Source: Bacillota bacterium
GTDB lineage: Bacteria; Bacillota; Clostridia; Christensenellales; SZUA-584
DNA: 21,624 bases
Reading direction: 5' to 3'
Assembly: GCA_023408075.1 (NCBI GenBank)
Contig: JAEYKW010000049.1
Coordinates: forward strand, 1 to 21,624
The notes under the pieces are model-generated. The model saw only the letters and a program-made list of their open reading frames with translations, made no database searches and was not told the DNA's origin. Position numbers and translations under genes: made by a program. Position 1 is the stretch's first letter. Every line of letters starts with the position of its first letter. Positions 1-5,763 of the stretch are shown piece after piece.

Positions 1-54
1 ACGCCGATAGTACTTGGCTGGAAACGGCCCGGGAGGGTAGGTAGCTGCCGGATT
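1..54 (+). rRNA. rrf: 5S ribosomal RNA, 3' end (partial)
   Basis: The first bases match the 3' half of clostridial 5S rRNA: a GCCGATAGTACTTGGCTGG segment, then ACGGCCCGGGAGGGTAGGT and the closing GCTGCCGG. The 5' half lies outside the window. The exact 3' end is uncertain by a few bases. An intrinsic terminator follows about 30 bases downstream, as expected for the last gene of an rRNA operon. The match is from memory of the family; no covariance search was run. Confidence 0.85.
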
Positions 55-83
55 CAATTTTCAATATATTCTCTTTTACGGGG

Positions 84-122
84 AGCCCGCTTGCATATCG
101 CATGGCGGGCTTCTTGCTTTTT
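84..122 (+). terminator. Rho-independent terminator of the rRNA operon
   Basis: The stem AGCCCGC (84-90) pairs with GCGGGCT (105-111), and the loop has a possible inner TGC/GCA pairing. A T-rich tail runs through 122. It closely resembles the terminator at 951-986, including the shared GCATGGCGGGCTT segment. Confidence 0.8.
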
Positions 123-151
123 ATGGACAATCACTGTTATCATGTAAAAAT

Positions 152-166
152 GCAACCACGGGTTGC
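152..166. promoter_or_regulatory. Inverted repeat upstream of the XRE/DUF5680 regulator gene
   Basis: GCAACC-ACG-GGTTGC is a perfect 6-bp inverted repeat with a 3-bp centre, about 70 bases before the regulator's start codon. It could be an operator for that regulator. No second copy supports this, so it is only a candidate. Confidence 0.3.
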
Positions 167-237
167 CAAAATGAAGACCGGCAGTTGGTGGTACACAGTT
201 GCTGCCTGCTGTATGCTGACAATGGAGGTGATCATTG

Positions 238-918
238 ATGGAATTTATGGAGAAACTGCTGCTTGTGAGAAAAGACAGAGGCTTGTCGCAGGAGGAGGTG
301 GCCGAGGCGGTCGGCGTATCGCGGCAGGCGGTGACCAAATGGGAAACAGGTCAGGCGTATCCGGATATCGCGAATCTCGTCGCACTGTCGGATTTGTTCG
401 GGGTCAGCATCGACAGGCTGGTCAAGCCGGACAGCGACACATGCGCGGCCGAGCTGGTCACAAAAACGCCAAACGATGACGGCAGGCTGACCGAATTCTT
501 ACTGAAGGCCAAAAGCAAGACGTATGCGGCGCATGGACCCGAAGAAGCCATATCTTCAAGGCCCGGATCGCATGATCTGAAATATGAAGAAGGCAGCTAT
601 TTTTATATGGATACGTATCTTGGCGGCAGCCAGTTTGCGGGCGAGGAAGCCGTGTGGCATAAGGGAGAGCCGGTCTGGACGATGAACTTTGCGGGGCGCG
701 TGCTTGCTGAGCCCTTCTCGGGCGATTTTTTAAAGGAAGCCTTGCTTCACGGCTCTAAGGATATGCCGTATCGCGGGCCGATGGTTTACACAAACGGCGA
801 TTACCGTTATCATTGCTCGGTCAATGGCGATGTGAGCTGGTTTCAGGGCCACGAGGAGATTTTCTGTGAGGACAAAAAAATCTACGAGTGTTATATTCAC
901 GGAGGCAGGATATTGTAG
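238..918 (+). CDS. XRE-family transcriptional regulator with C-terminal DUF5680 domain
   Basis: Cytoplasmic DNA-binding protein of 226 aa. Residues about 5-60 form a Cro/CI-type helix-turn-helix (LSQEEVAEAVGVSRQAVTKW, then a helix ending near SIDRLVK). From about residue 80 to the end the sequence fits the DUF5680 domain that often follows such HTH domains in Firmicutes, with aromatic-rich segments such as YFYMDTYLGG and a WFQGHEEI-like end. The ATG at 238 is preferred to the in-frame TTG at 235 because GGAGGTG lies 7 bases upstream of it. The gene stands alone between two look-alike terminators, just after an rRNA operon. Such proteins are thought to be ligand-responsive repressors; the ligand and target here are unknown. 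Confidence 0.85.
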   Translation: MEFMEKLLLVRKDRGLSQEEVAEAVGVSRQAVTKWETGQAYPDIANLVALSDLFGVSIDRLVKPDSDTCAAELVTKTPNDDGRLTEFLLKAKSKTYAAHGPEEAISSRPGSHDLKYEEGSYFYMDTYLGGSQFAGEEAVWHKGEPVWTMNFAGRVLAEPFSGDFLKEALLHGSKDMPYRGPMVYTNGDYRYHCSVNGDVSWFQGHEEIFCEDKKIYECYIHGGRIL

Positions 919-950
919 GCTTTTTGTATATTCCCAATGGCGCTGCGGAG

Positions 951-986
951 AGCCTGCCCTGCACAATGCATGGCGGGCTTTTCGCT
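951..986 (+). terminator. Terminator of the XRE/DUF5680 gene
   Basis: The stem AGCCTGCC (951-958) pairs with GGCGGGCT (972-979), including one G-T pair, with an inner TGCA/TGCA pairing. A T-rich run follows. The sequence is very like the rRNA terminator at 84-122, which suggests they are related by duplication. Confidence 0.75.
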
Positions 987-1042
987 TTATTGCGAGAGAT
1001 TAACAGAGCGTGCGCGAAGGCGCTTTTGGTCTGGCATCATAT

Positions 1043-1071
1043 AAAAAGATGCCCCGAATATCGAGGCATCT
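1043..1071 (-). terminator. Minus-strand terminator of the small membrane peptide gene
   Basis: AGATGCC (1048-1054) pairs with GGCATCT (1065-1071), and an inner CGA/TCG pairing extends the stem. Read on the minus strand it is followed by a run of five T. It lies 19 bases past the stop codon of the 28-aa gene at 1090-1176, supporting that gene as a real transcription unit. Confidence 0.75.
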
Positions 1072-1089
1072 CTCTCCAAAAAGGCTTGC

Positions 1090-1176
1090 CTAGCCCCACA
1101 TCAGCGCGGCCAGAATGAAAATGATCAAGAACGTGGCACATTTTTTGTGCATCATTTTACGATGACATCGTCTCAT
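1090..1176 (-). CDS. Small cationic single-pass membrane peptide, 28 aa (unrecognised)
   Basis: The family is not recognised. The peptide has a basic, His-rich head (MRRCHRKMMHKK, residues 1-12) followed by one hydrophobic segment (CATFLIIFILAALMWG, 13-28) long enough to cross a membrane. An AAAGGAGGCGGG ribosome binding site sits 3-4 bases before the ATG, and a strong terminator follows on the same strand. Upstream, roughly 60 bases including an AATATC / ATATAT / TCCC block are shared with the copy at 3077-3148, so promoter and leader are conserved as well as the head of the peptide. A decayed copy lies at 1284-1345. The shape recalls hydrophobic toxin peptides or small membrane regulators, but nothing in the sequence proves either. 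Confidence 0.6.
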   Translation of the reverse strand: MRRCHRKMMHKKCATFLIIFILAALMWG

Positions 1177-1283
1177 TTTCCCGCCTCCTTTGATGTTAGT
1201 ATGAGCGAAGTGCGGGAGATATATTTGATATTGTCCTGGCTTGTTTTGCTAATCACACAGAGACCGTTCATCGGGATTATGGC

Positions 1284-1345
1284 GGCACAGCCAGAATGAA
1301 ACGATTAAAATGTGGCGCGCCTTTTAGGCCCGTTTTTCACAGACA
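1284..1345 (-). pseudogene. Decayed copy of the small membrane peptide gene
   Basis: On the minus strand this stretch aligns with the part of the 28-aa gene that encodes residues 10-24. About 27 bases around GCCACATTTTAATCGTTTCATTCTGGC match with two bases missing. In frame it would read PKRRATF and then stop; after a frame change it continues RFILAV, mirroring ATFLIIFILAA. There is no ribosome binding site like that of the other copies. It is best read as a degraded relic. The rest of 1177-1384 holds only the leader of the intact copy and the ribosome binding site of the next plus-strand gene. Confidence 0.45.
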
Positions 1346-1384
1346 TAATTTTGAAACATATACTAATGCGAAGGAGGATGTGAT

Positions 1385-1945
1385 ATGTACACCCAACAAT
1401 ATTATCCTGCCCAGCGCGTTCGGTATGGCCAGCTGATGTGTACCCTTCAGAGGCTGTGGATTGAACATGTGCTGTGGACAAGAGCTTTTCTTATCGGCAC
1501 CGCTTTCAATTCACCAGACCTTAGCGCCACCACAAACCGGCTGCTGCGCAATCCTGCGGATTTCGCGAGCGTTTTACAGCCCCTGTATGGAAGCGGCACA
1601 GCACGGAGATTTGAAGACCTTTTGAGAGAGCATCTGCTGATAGCCGCGCAGCTTGTGAACGCGGCAAAAGCGGGCAACGCTCAGGCTGCGGCGCAGCAAA
1701 GAAACAGATGGTACGCGAATGCAGACAGCATCGCCGATTTTCTCGCGGGCATAAATCCATATTGGAACGAAAATACATGGAGGGCATTGCTTGACGATCA
1801 TCTTGAGATGACAGAAAATGAAGCAACCCAGATACTGCAGGGGCAATATGAGGCCAGCATAGCGCAATATGACGCGATACAGGCCGAGGCGATTCAGATG
1901 GCGCAGGAGATGGCAAAAGGGATAGCGAGACAGTTCAGGGAATAG
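1385..1945 (+). CDS. Conserved hypothetical protein of the family often mislabelled acetylglutamate kinase
   Basis: A 186-aa, mostly helical soluble protein with no signal peptide. It resembles a family found in Paenibacillus and Clostridia, recalled by features such as LWIEHVLWTRAFLIG near residue 25, RLLRNPADFA near 55, HLLIAAQLVNAAKAG near 86-100, RWYANADSIADFL near 108-120 and INPYW near 124. Members are sometimes annotated as acetylglutamate kinase, but no amino-acid-kinase motif is visible and I do not accept that name. A GAAGGAGG ribosome binding site precedes the ATG and a terminator overlaps the end of the gene, so it is a single-gene unit. Its role is unknown. Confidence 0.75.
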   Translation: MYTQQYYPAQRVRYGQLMCTLQRLWIEHVLWTRAFLIGTAFNSPDLSATTNRLLRNPADFASVLQPLYGSGTARRFEDLLREHLLIAAQLVNAAKAGNAQAAAQQRNRWYANADSIADFLAGINPYWNENTWRALLDDHLEMTENEATQILQGQYEASIAQYDAIQAEAIQMAQEMAKGIARQFRE

Positions 1946-1966
1946 CCTGACTGTCTTTGTTTTTTT
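1929..1966 (+). terminator. Terminator overlapping the stop codon of the hypothetical gene
   Basis: GACAGTTCAGG (1929-1939) pairs with CCTGACTGTC (1946-1955) with one bulged T. TTTGTTTTTTT follows. The TAG stop codon lies in the loop. Confidence 0.8.
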
Positions 1967-1985
1967 AAGATTCGGTATTATTGAT

Positions 1986-2010
1986 GGGAGTTGATAAGCT
2001 CCCTTGTTTT
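1986..2010 (+). terminator. Possible second, weaker terminator
   Basis: GGGAG (1986-1990) pairs with CTCCC (1999-2003), followed by TTGTTTT. It may back up the terminator at 1929-1966, and lies just past the 3' end of the convergent gene at 2027-2194. The stem is only five pairs. Confidence 0.35.
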
Positions 2011-2026
2011 AGTCTTGGATACTTCA

Positions 2027-2194
2027 TCACGTTTGTGCTTTATCCATTCCTTCAATCAGCTGCTCCACCAAATCGCTCTGTTTTAGAATTTCTTCATTTT
2101 CCGCTATTTTGATACCTCGTTTTAAAGCGTCCTCAATCATTTGATTGAGCTTCTCACGTTCCTGCTGCAATTTATCTATGCTATATGTTCTCAT
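2027..2194 (-). CDS. Spo0E-like small helical protein, copy 1
   Basis: A 55-aa protein predicted as a two-helix hairpin: residues about 5-24 (IDKLQQEREKLNQMIEDALK) and 31-50 (AENEEILKQSDLVEQLIEGM). The second helix aligns with the Spo0E signature SQELDKLI as SDLVEQLI, in phase and with no gaps. Spo0E proteins dephosphorylate Spo0A~P. Here the signature is altered (E in place of the conserved D, V for L), so phosphatase activity is uncertain. The ATG at 2194 has an AGGAGG site close upstream; the longer frame upstream is spurious. It is nearly identical to the protein at 2493-2660 and divergent from the RHH gene at 2295. An unrelated small coiled-coil regulator remains possible. Confidence 0.6.
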   Translation of the reverse strand: MRTYSIDKLQQEREKLNQMIEDALKRGIKIAENEEILKQSDLVEQLIEGMDKAQT

Positions 2195-2219
2195 TTGGCC
2201 TCCTGCTATCCTTAAATAG

Positions 2220-2282
2220 AATACAAAATGTAATACAAATAATAATATATTAGTAAAGCATATGTCAAGGTACGCTTGTATT
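2220..2282. promoter_or_regulatory. Repeated AATACAAA sites between divergent genes
   Basis: AATACAAA occurs at 2220-2227 and 2232-2239, and its complement TTGTATT at 2276-2282, in the intergenic space between the Spo0E-like gene and the RHH gene. Short direct and inverted repeats like these could bind the RHH protein. The region is AT-rich, so chance is a real alternative. Confidence 0.3.
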
Positions 2283-2294
2283 GAGGTGAGTAAT

Positions 2295-2489
2295 ATGGAG
2301 AAGCATACAATTAAGATTACAAAAAAGGGTCTGAAAGGCGAAGATGGTAGCAGGGTTATTTCTGTCCGCATAAAAGAAGCTACATTAAAGAAGCTGGATG
2401 AAATTTCGAAACTCACGAACCGTTCAAGAAACGAACTGATCAATTTGTTATTGGAAAATGCAGTTGACAATGCTGAAATAGAAAGCTGA
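2295..2489 (+). CDS. Ribbon-helix-helix DNA-binding protein
   Basis: A 64-aa protein. A short basic N-terminus is followed by a strand-like segment RVISVRIKEA (about 20-29) and two helices (TLKKLDEISKLTN, SRNELINLLLENAV). This is the layout of CopG/Arc-type ribbon-helix-helix repressors, which bind DNA as dimers through the paired strands. The ATG at 2295 has GAGGTGAG just upstream; the upstream frame MSRYACIEVSN is not needed. The gene is divergent from one Spo0E-like gene and ends 3 bases before the stop of the other, convergent one. Many such proteins are antitoxins or plasmid or element regulators. No toxin-like partner is evident unless the Spo0E-like protein plays that part. Confidence 0.7.
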   Translation: MEKHTIKITKKGLKGEDGSRVISVRIKEATLKKLDEISKLTNRSRNELINLLLENAVDNAEIES

Positions 2490-2492
2490 TTT

Positions 2493-2660
2493 TCAATCAG
2501 ACGAGTTATCCATTCCTTCAATTAGCTGCTCCACCAAATCGCTCTGTCTTAGTATTTCTTCATTTTCCGCTATTTTGATACCACGATCGAGTGTGTCTTC
2601 AATCATTTTGTCGAGTTCTTCGCGTTCCTGTTGCAACGCGTTTCTGTCTTTGATATTCAT
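2493..2660 (-). CDS. Spo0E-like small helical protein, copy 2
   Basis: A 55-aa protein, a paralogue of the one at 2027-2194. Residues 29-50 (IKIAENEEIL...SDLVEQLIEGM) differ only at one position and the DNA is also very similar, so the duplication is recent. It has the same two-helix hairpin and the same altered SDLVEQLI version of the Spo0E signature. The N-terminal residues MNIKDRNA differ from MRTYSIDK, so the 5' ends have been exchanged or have diverged. The ATG at 2660 follows a GGAGGGC site. It is transcribed away from the XRE gene at 2788, and the space between them carries three operator-like palindromes, so its expression is probably controlled by that protein. Confidence 0.6.
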   Translation of the reverse strand: MNIKDRNALQQEREELDKMIEDTLDRGIKIAENEEILRQSDLVEQLIEGMDNSSD

Positions 2661-2676
2661 AAGCCCTCCACGGAAA

Positions 2677-2774
2677 AGTGATATATCACTAGTATACACC
2701 ATTTTAACGAGTAGTGGTATATCACTAACATTATTTCAGAAAATAATCAATACTGAATATAGTGATATATCGCT
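2677..2774. promoter_or_regulatory. Three 14-bp palindromic operators
   Basis: AGTGATATATCACT at 2677-2690 is a perfect palindrome. Near copies lie at 2713-2726 (AGTGGTATATCACT) and 2761-2774 (AGTGATATATCGCT). Centres are 36 and 48 bases apart. The first lies 17 bases upstream of the Spo0E-like start codon and the last ends just before the ribosome binding site of the XRE gene. This is the expected geometry for autorepression and control of both divergent genes by the XRE protein. Confidence 0.75.
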
Positions 2775-2787
2775 GTGGAGGCAAAAA

Positions 2788-3030
2788 ATGAATGCGCGCC
2801 AAGCTGTGGCTTTGAGAATACAAGACCTATGCAAGCATCGGGGCATTACGCCAAACGCGCTCAGTTATATGGCGGCTGTTCCGCAATCCACGATAAAAAG
2901 CATATTGAATGATGAGAGCAAGAATCCGGGCATTGTCACGATAAAAAAGCTGTGTGACGGTCTGGATATCACGTTAAAGGATTTTTTCGATTCGGAACTT
3001 TTTCTGGAACTGGATCAAGAGATTGAGTAA
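2788..3030 (+). CDS. XRE-family transcriptional regulator (80 aa)
   Basis: A small cytoplasmic repressor-like protein. The helix-turn-helix covers residues about 6-66, with recognition-helix region SYMAAVPQSTIKSILNDESK and the usual closing segment TIKKLCDGLDITLKDFFDS. The ATG at 2788 follows GTGGAGGC; the frame extends far upstream but only through the opposite-strand gene and the operators. Three palindromes immediately upstream are its likely binding sites. It is divergent from the Spo0E-like copy 2, forming a pair that repeats the arrangement of the RHH gene with copy 1. Small single-domain XRE proteins of this type are common on Firmicute mobile elements. Confidence 0.85.
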   Translation: MNARQAVALRIQDLCKHRGITPNALSYMAAVPQSTIKSILNDESKNPGIVTIKKLCDGLDITLKDFFDSELFLELDQEIE

Positions 3031-3076
3031 TAGCACCCTTCCTATTTCTAGATAGATGCCACCCATCACAAGGCAG

Positions 3077-3148
3077 TCATATGGAAATTCCGGCTAATCG
3101 ACAAGTAATGTACTTTTTGTGCATTATTTTGCGATGGGATTGTCTCAT
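3077..3148 (-). CDS. Second copy of the small cationic peptide, with a different C-terminus (23 aa)
   Basis: The leader, the AAAGGAGGCGGG ribosome binding site and the first 13 codons (MRQSHRKIMHKKY) match the gene at 1090-1176. The sequence then diverges to ITCRLAGISI and stops, so the hydrophobic membrane segment is lost. It is probably a truncated copy, cut at its 3' side when adjacent DNA was joined, or a soluble variant. Nothing terminator-like is evident downstream. Its leader (3149-3230) faces the NACHT gene, so the two units share one intergenic region of about 140 bases. A minus-strand promoter TTTACT-17 bp-TATATT can be read in that region. Confidence 0.4.
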   Translation of the reverse strand: MRQSHRKIMHKKYITCRLAGISI

Positions 3149-3208
3149 TTTCCCGCCTCCTTTGGTATTGAGCATGAGCAGATTGAGGGAAATATATCTT
3201 ATGATATT

Positions 3209-3236
3209 TTGACAGTAAAACATATATATGTAACAA
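3209..3236 (+). promoter_or_regulatory. Candidate promoter of the NACHT gene
   Basis: A consensus -35 box TTGACA at 3209-3214 is followed after 16 bases by TAACAA (3231-3236), a weak -10. It lies about 50 bases before the start codon and overlaps the leader of the divergent small gene. Confidence 0.35.
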
Positions 3237-3286
3237 TATCCATGATACAATAACAATGTAATGAGATTTTTAAGATGGGGTGTTGT

Positions 3287-5098
3287 ATGGATAATTATGA
3301 ACAATTGGATATAAATAAAATCGCATCTGATTTACTAGATAGAAATGTTGAAAAGATTTATAGCAAGTTTGAAAAATTAATAAAAGGTGAAATCAAAAAA
3401 ACAAAGATTGATTTCAATATTGCTTTTAAGGCTTACTTAAAAAATGCTTATGACAAGTATAGCAAAATAAAAACATTATTATATAGGACGGAACCAAAAT
3501 ATCTTTATGATTTTTTTGAATGCAATACTCTCCAACATAATAAGAAGAGAATTGATCCAAATGACATATCTAGCGTTTTAAATATATCTCAATTTATTAT
3601 TATTCAGGGTACAGGGGGAATAGGAAAAACTACTTTATTTAGACACTTTTTTATCGATGAGCTAAAATCAAATGATTTGATACCAGTTTTTGTTGAACTT
3701 AAGGATCTTAACAAGGAAAAAAGTACCCTTTATGAATGTATTTACGAGACTTTATGTTTGTTTGGGTTCAACCTAGAAAGAGAATATTTTGCATATGCTT
3801 TAAGAACGGGTTGCTTTTTACTTTTGCTTGATGGATTAGATGAAGTGTCAAGTAAAAAGTATAGGGATACAATGAATGAAATAAACAAGTTCTGTGATCA
3901 GTATAGTAATAATTATTTCTTTATATCTTCTAGACCTTGTGATGATTTTATAGCTTTACAACGTTTTACTATTCTGAATTCTTTACCTTTTACAAAGGAT
4001 CAAGCGATAAGGTTAATAGAGAAATTAGAATATGATACTATGATTAAAAAGAGGTTTGTTTGTGAATTAAATCAATCATTATACGAGAAACATAAATCGT
4101 TTGCATCTAATCCACTATTACTGAACATTATGCTGATGACATACAATAATTATGCAGAAATACCAGAAAAGCTACATATATTTTATGAAAATGCATTTGA
4201 GACAATGTACACAAAGCATGATGCCACAAAGAATGGATATAGAAGAGAAATGAAATCAGCGTTATCATATGATAATTTTAAGCGTGTATTATCGAAATTT
4301 TGTTTTATAACCTATATCAAACACAAGCTTGAATTTAGCTATGATGAGATAAAAAAATTAATTTTGGAGGGATCAAGGAGTTTAGATTTTGATTTTGATG
4401 TTATAGATTATATTGAAGATTTGATAAATGCAATATGTGTTATTTATTTGGATGGAAACAGATATCTTTTTTCACATAGAAGTTTTCAAGAGTATTTTAC
4501 GGCTTTATATCTAAAAGACCTATCAGATGAAAGCCAAACAAAGGCATCGTTATATTTAATCAGTAGATTTAGTATAAAGGAAGAAAAAGTGCTACCTATG
4601 TTTTATGATATGGTAAAAGAAAGATTTGAAAGAAATGTAATTATTCCTATTTTAAAAGAGTTGGAGGAAGATATACATCAATGCGATAGATATGATTTCT
4701 TCTTAAATAAACTTGTAGATGGTGTTGTATTTCAAATAGAAGAAGATATGATTAAATTAGCTTACATTGAACCAAAGGATGGGAAAGATGCGTTTATTTT
4801 TGATTTCGCAAATAAATACTATAGAATAAAATCAAAAGAAATTAAGCTAAAAAATATTGATAAAACGATTTTTGACAAAACACATACAATTAAAAAAAGC
4901 AAAGAAAAAGCTTACGAATATCAGTCGTTTGAAATTTTAGAAAATAACATATTGAACTTGTTAGTTAGAGAAAGCTGGATTGGTGAGACAATCTTGAAAA
5001 CGTGTACCTTTCTAGATCAAATAGTAAAAAAACAGAGTCAACTTAATACAGACTTAGATCAATTGTTATTTATGTATGATAGCCCTCCTCTGAGGTAA
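3287..5098 (+). CDS. NACHT-domain NTPase, bacterial NLR-like, probable phage defence
   Basis: A 603-aa soluble STAND-type ATPase. Residues 1-100 are a helical N-terminal region (KAYLKNAYDKYSKIKTLLYR near 48-67). The NACHT core follows: Walker A GTGGIGKTT at 108-116, Walker B LLLLDGLDE at 178-186, sensor-like ISSRP at 213-217, and the helical end with FSHRSFQEYF at 395-404. The last 200 residues have no LRR, WD40 or TPR pattern and may act as a short sensing domain. Related bacterial NACHT proteins block phage infection, often by killing the infected cell. No nuclease, protease or TIR effector is recognisable here. The ATG at 3287 is preferred to 3275, which lacks a ribosome binding site. Base composition is far more AT-rich than either flank and codons favour A/T endings, so the gene was probably acquired by transfer. 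It is a single-gene unit. Confidence 0.85.
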   Translation: MDNYEQLDINKIASDLLDRNVEKIYSKFEKLIKGEIKKTKIDFNIAFKAYLKNAYDKYSKIKTLLYRTEPKYLYDFFECNTLQHNKKRIDPNDISSVLNISQFIIIQGTGGIGKTTLFRHFFIDELKSNDLIPVFVELKDLNKEKSTLYECIYETLCLFGFNLEREYFAYALRTGCFLLLLDGLDEVSSKKYRDTMNEINKFCDQYSNNYFFISSRPCDDFIALQRFTILNSLPFTKDQAIRLIEKLEYDTMIKKRFVCELNQSLYEKHKSFASNPLLLNIMLMTYNNYAEIPEKLHIFYENAFETMYTKHDATKNGYRREMKSALSYDNFKRVLSKFCFITYIKHKLEFSYDEIKKLILEGSRSLDFDFDVIDYIEDLINAICVIYLDGNRYLFSHRSFQEYFTALYLKDLSDESQTKASLYLISRFSIKEEKVLPMFYDMVKERFERNVIIPILKELEEDIHQCDRYDFFLNKLVDGVVFQIEEDMIKLAYIEPKDGKDAFIFDFANKYYRIKSKEIKLKNIDKTIFDKTHTIKKSKEKAYEYQSFEILENNILNLLVRESWIGETILKTCTFLDQIVKKQSQLNTDLDQLLFMYDSPPLR

Positions 5099-5146
5099 TA
5101 AAGCCCACACCTCCCTCATAATTATGGTTTAAAAGGGGGAGTGGCT

Positions 5147-5608
5147 ATGGAACCGAAAACCAAAACCAAATCGATAGCGGGCGACGTCTTAAAACGCGCG
5201 CTCAAAGGCACCCTCATCTCCATGGTGTTCACCGTGGCGGTGATCCTGCTGTTCGCGCTCATCATCAAGGAAACGGGTCTGTCCGACAACGTCATCGCAC
5301 CCGTCAATCAGGTCGTGAAAATCCTCGGCATCATCGGCGCGTCGTACTTTGCCCTCAAAGGCATGCTGGAAAAGCAGTGGCTCGCGGGCGGCCTTGCGGG
5401 GCTGCTGTTCATCACGCTGAGCTACCTCGTCTTCTCGCTCATCGAGGGCATGTTCGGCAGCGTGGCTCTGCTGTTCTCAGATATGCTGATGGGCCTGCTG
5501 ATCGGCATGGTGTTCGCCATCATCCTCGCGAACTTCGGCAGATCGTCCAAAACGCGCGTGAAAACGAACAAAGCGAAGCGCGTCAATTTCCGCAAAGCTC
5601 GCGCTTAA
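5147..5608 (+). CDS. TIGR04086 family membrane protein
   Basis: A 153-aa integral membrane protein with about four hydrophobic segments (near residues 20-45, 60-75, 82-105 and 110-130), a lysine-rich N-terminus and a strongly basic tail (TRVKTNKAKRVNFRKARA). It fits the small clostridial family TIGR04086, whose members are often found next to the SCIFF peptide, as here. The ATG at 5147 is chosen over GTG at 5141 because the GGGGGA ribosome binding site sits 6 bases before it. The GC-rich sequence contrasts sharply with the NACHT gene ending 48 bases upstream, marking the right edge of the transferred DNA. A role in SCIFF export or maturation is conceivable but unproven. Confidence 0.8.
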   Translation: MEPKTKTKSIAGDVLKRALKGTLISMVFTVAVILLFALIIKETGLSDNVIAPVNQVVKILGIIGASYFALKGMLEKQWLAGGLAGLLFITLSYLVFSLIEGMFGSVALLFSDMLMGLLIGMVFAIILANFGRSSKTRVKTNKAKRVNFRKARA

Positions 5609-5690
5609 TGATGTACGCCGCCAAGTCAGCAAAGCAGTGTGCAGCCTTGTGATGCGTATAAACGAGCGGGCTGTGCCTGATACATTGGGG

Positions 5691-5720
5691 TTGCAAAAGA
5701 GCGCTGACCTATTATATAAT
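5691..5720 (+). promoter_or_regulatory. Promoter of the SCIFF precursor gene
   Basis: TTGCAA (5691-5696) and a perfect TATAAT (5715-5720) are separated by 18 bases. They lie about 45 bases before the peptide's start codon. Confidence 0.7.
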
Positions 5721-5763
5721 TGGTAGCAGCTTTTATTTGCAATACGCGGATAAGGAGATCGGT

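Noticed and set aside
1385..1945. Name acetylglutamate kinase for the 186-aa protein
   Set aside because: Homologues sometimes carry this label, but the protein lacks the glycine-rich nucleotide loops of amino-acid kinases and is too short.
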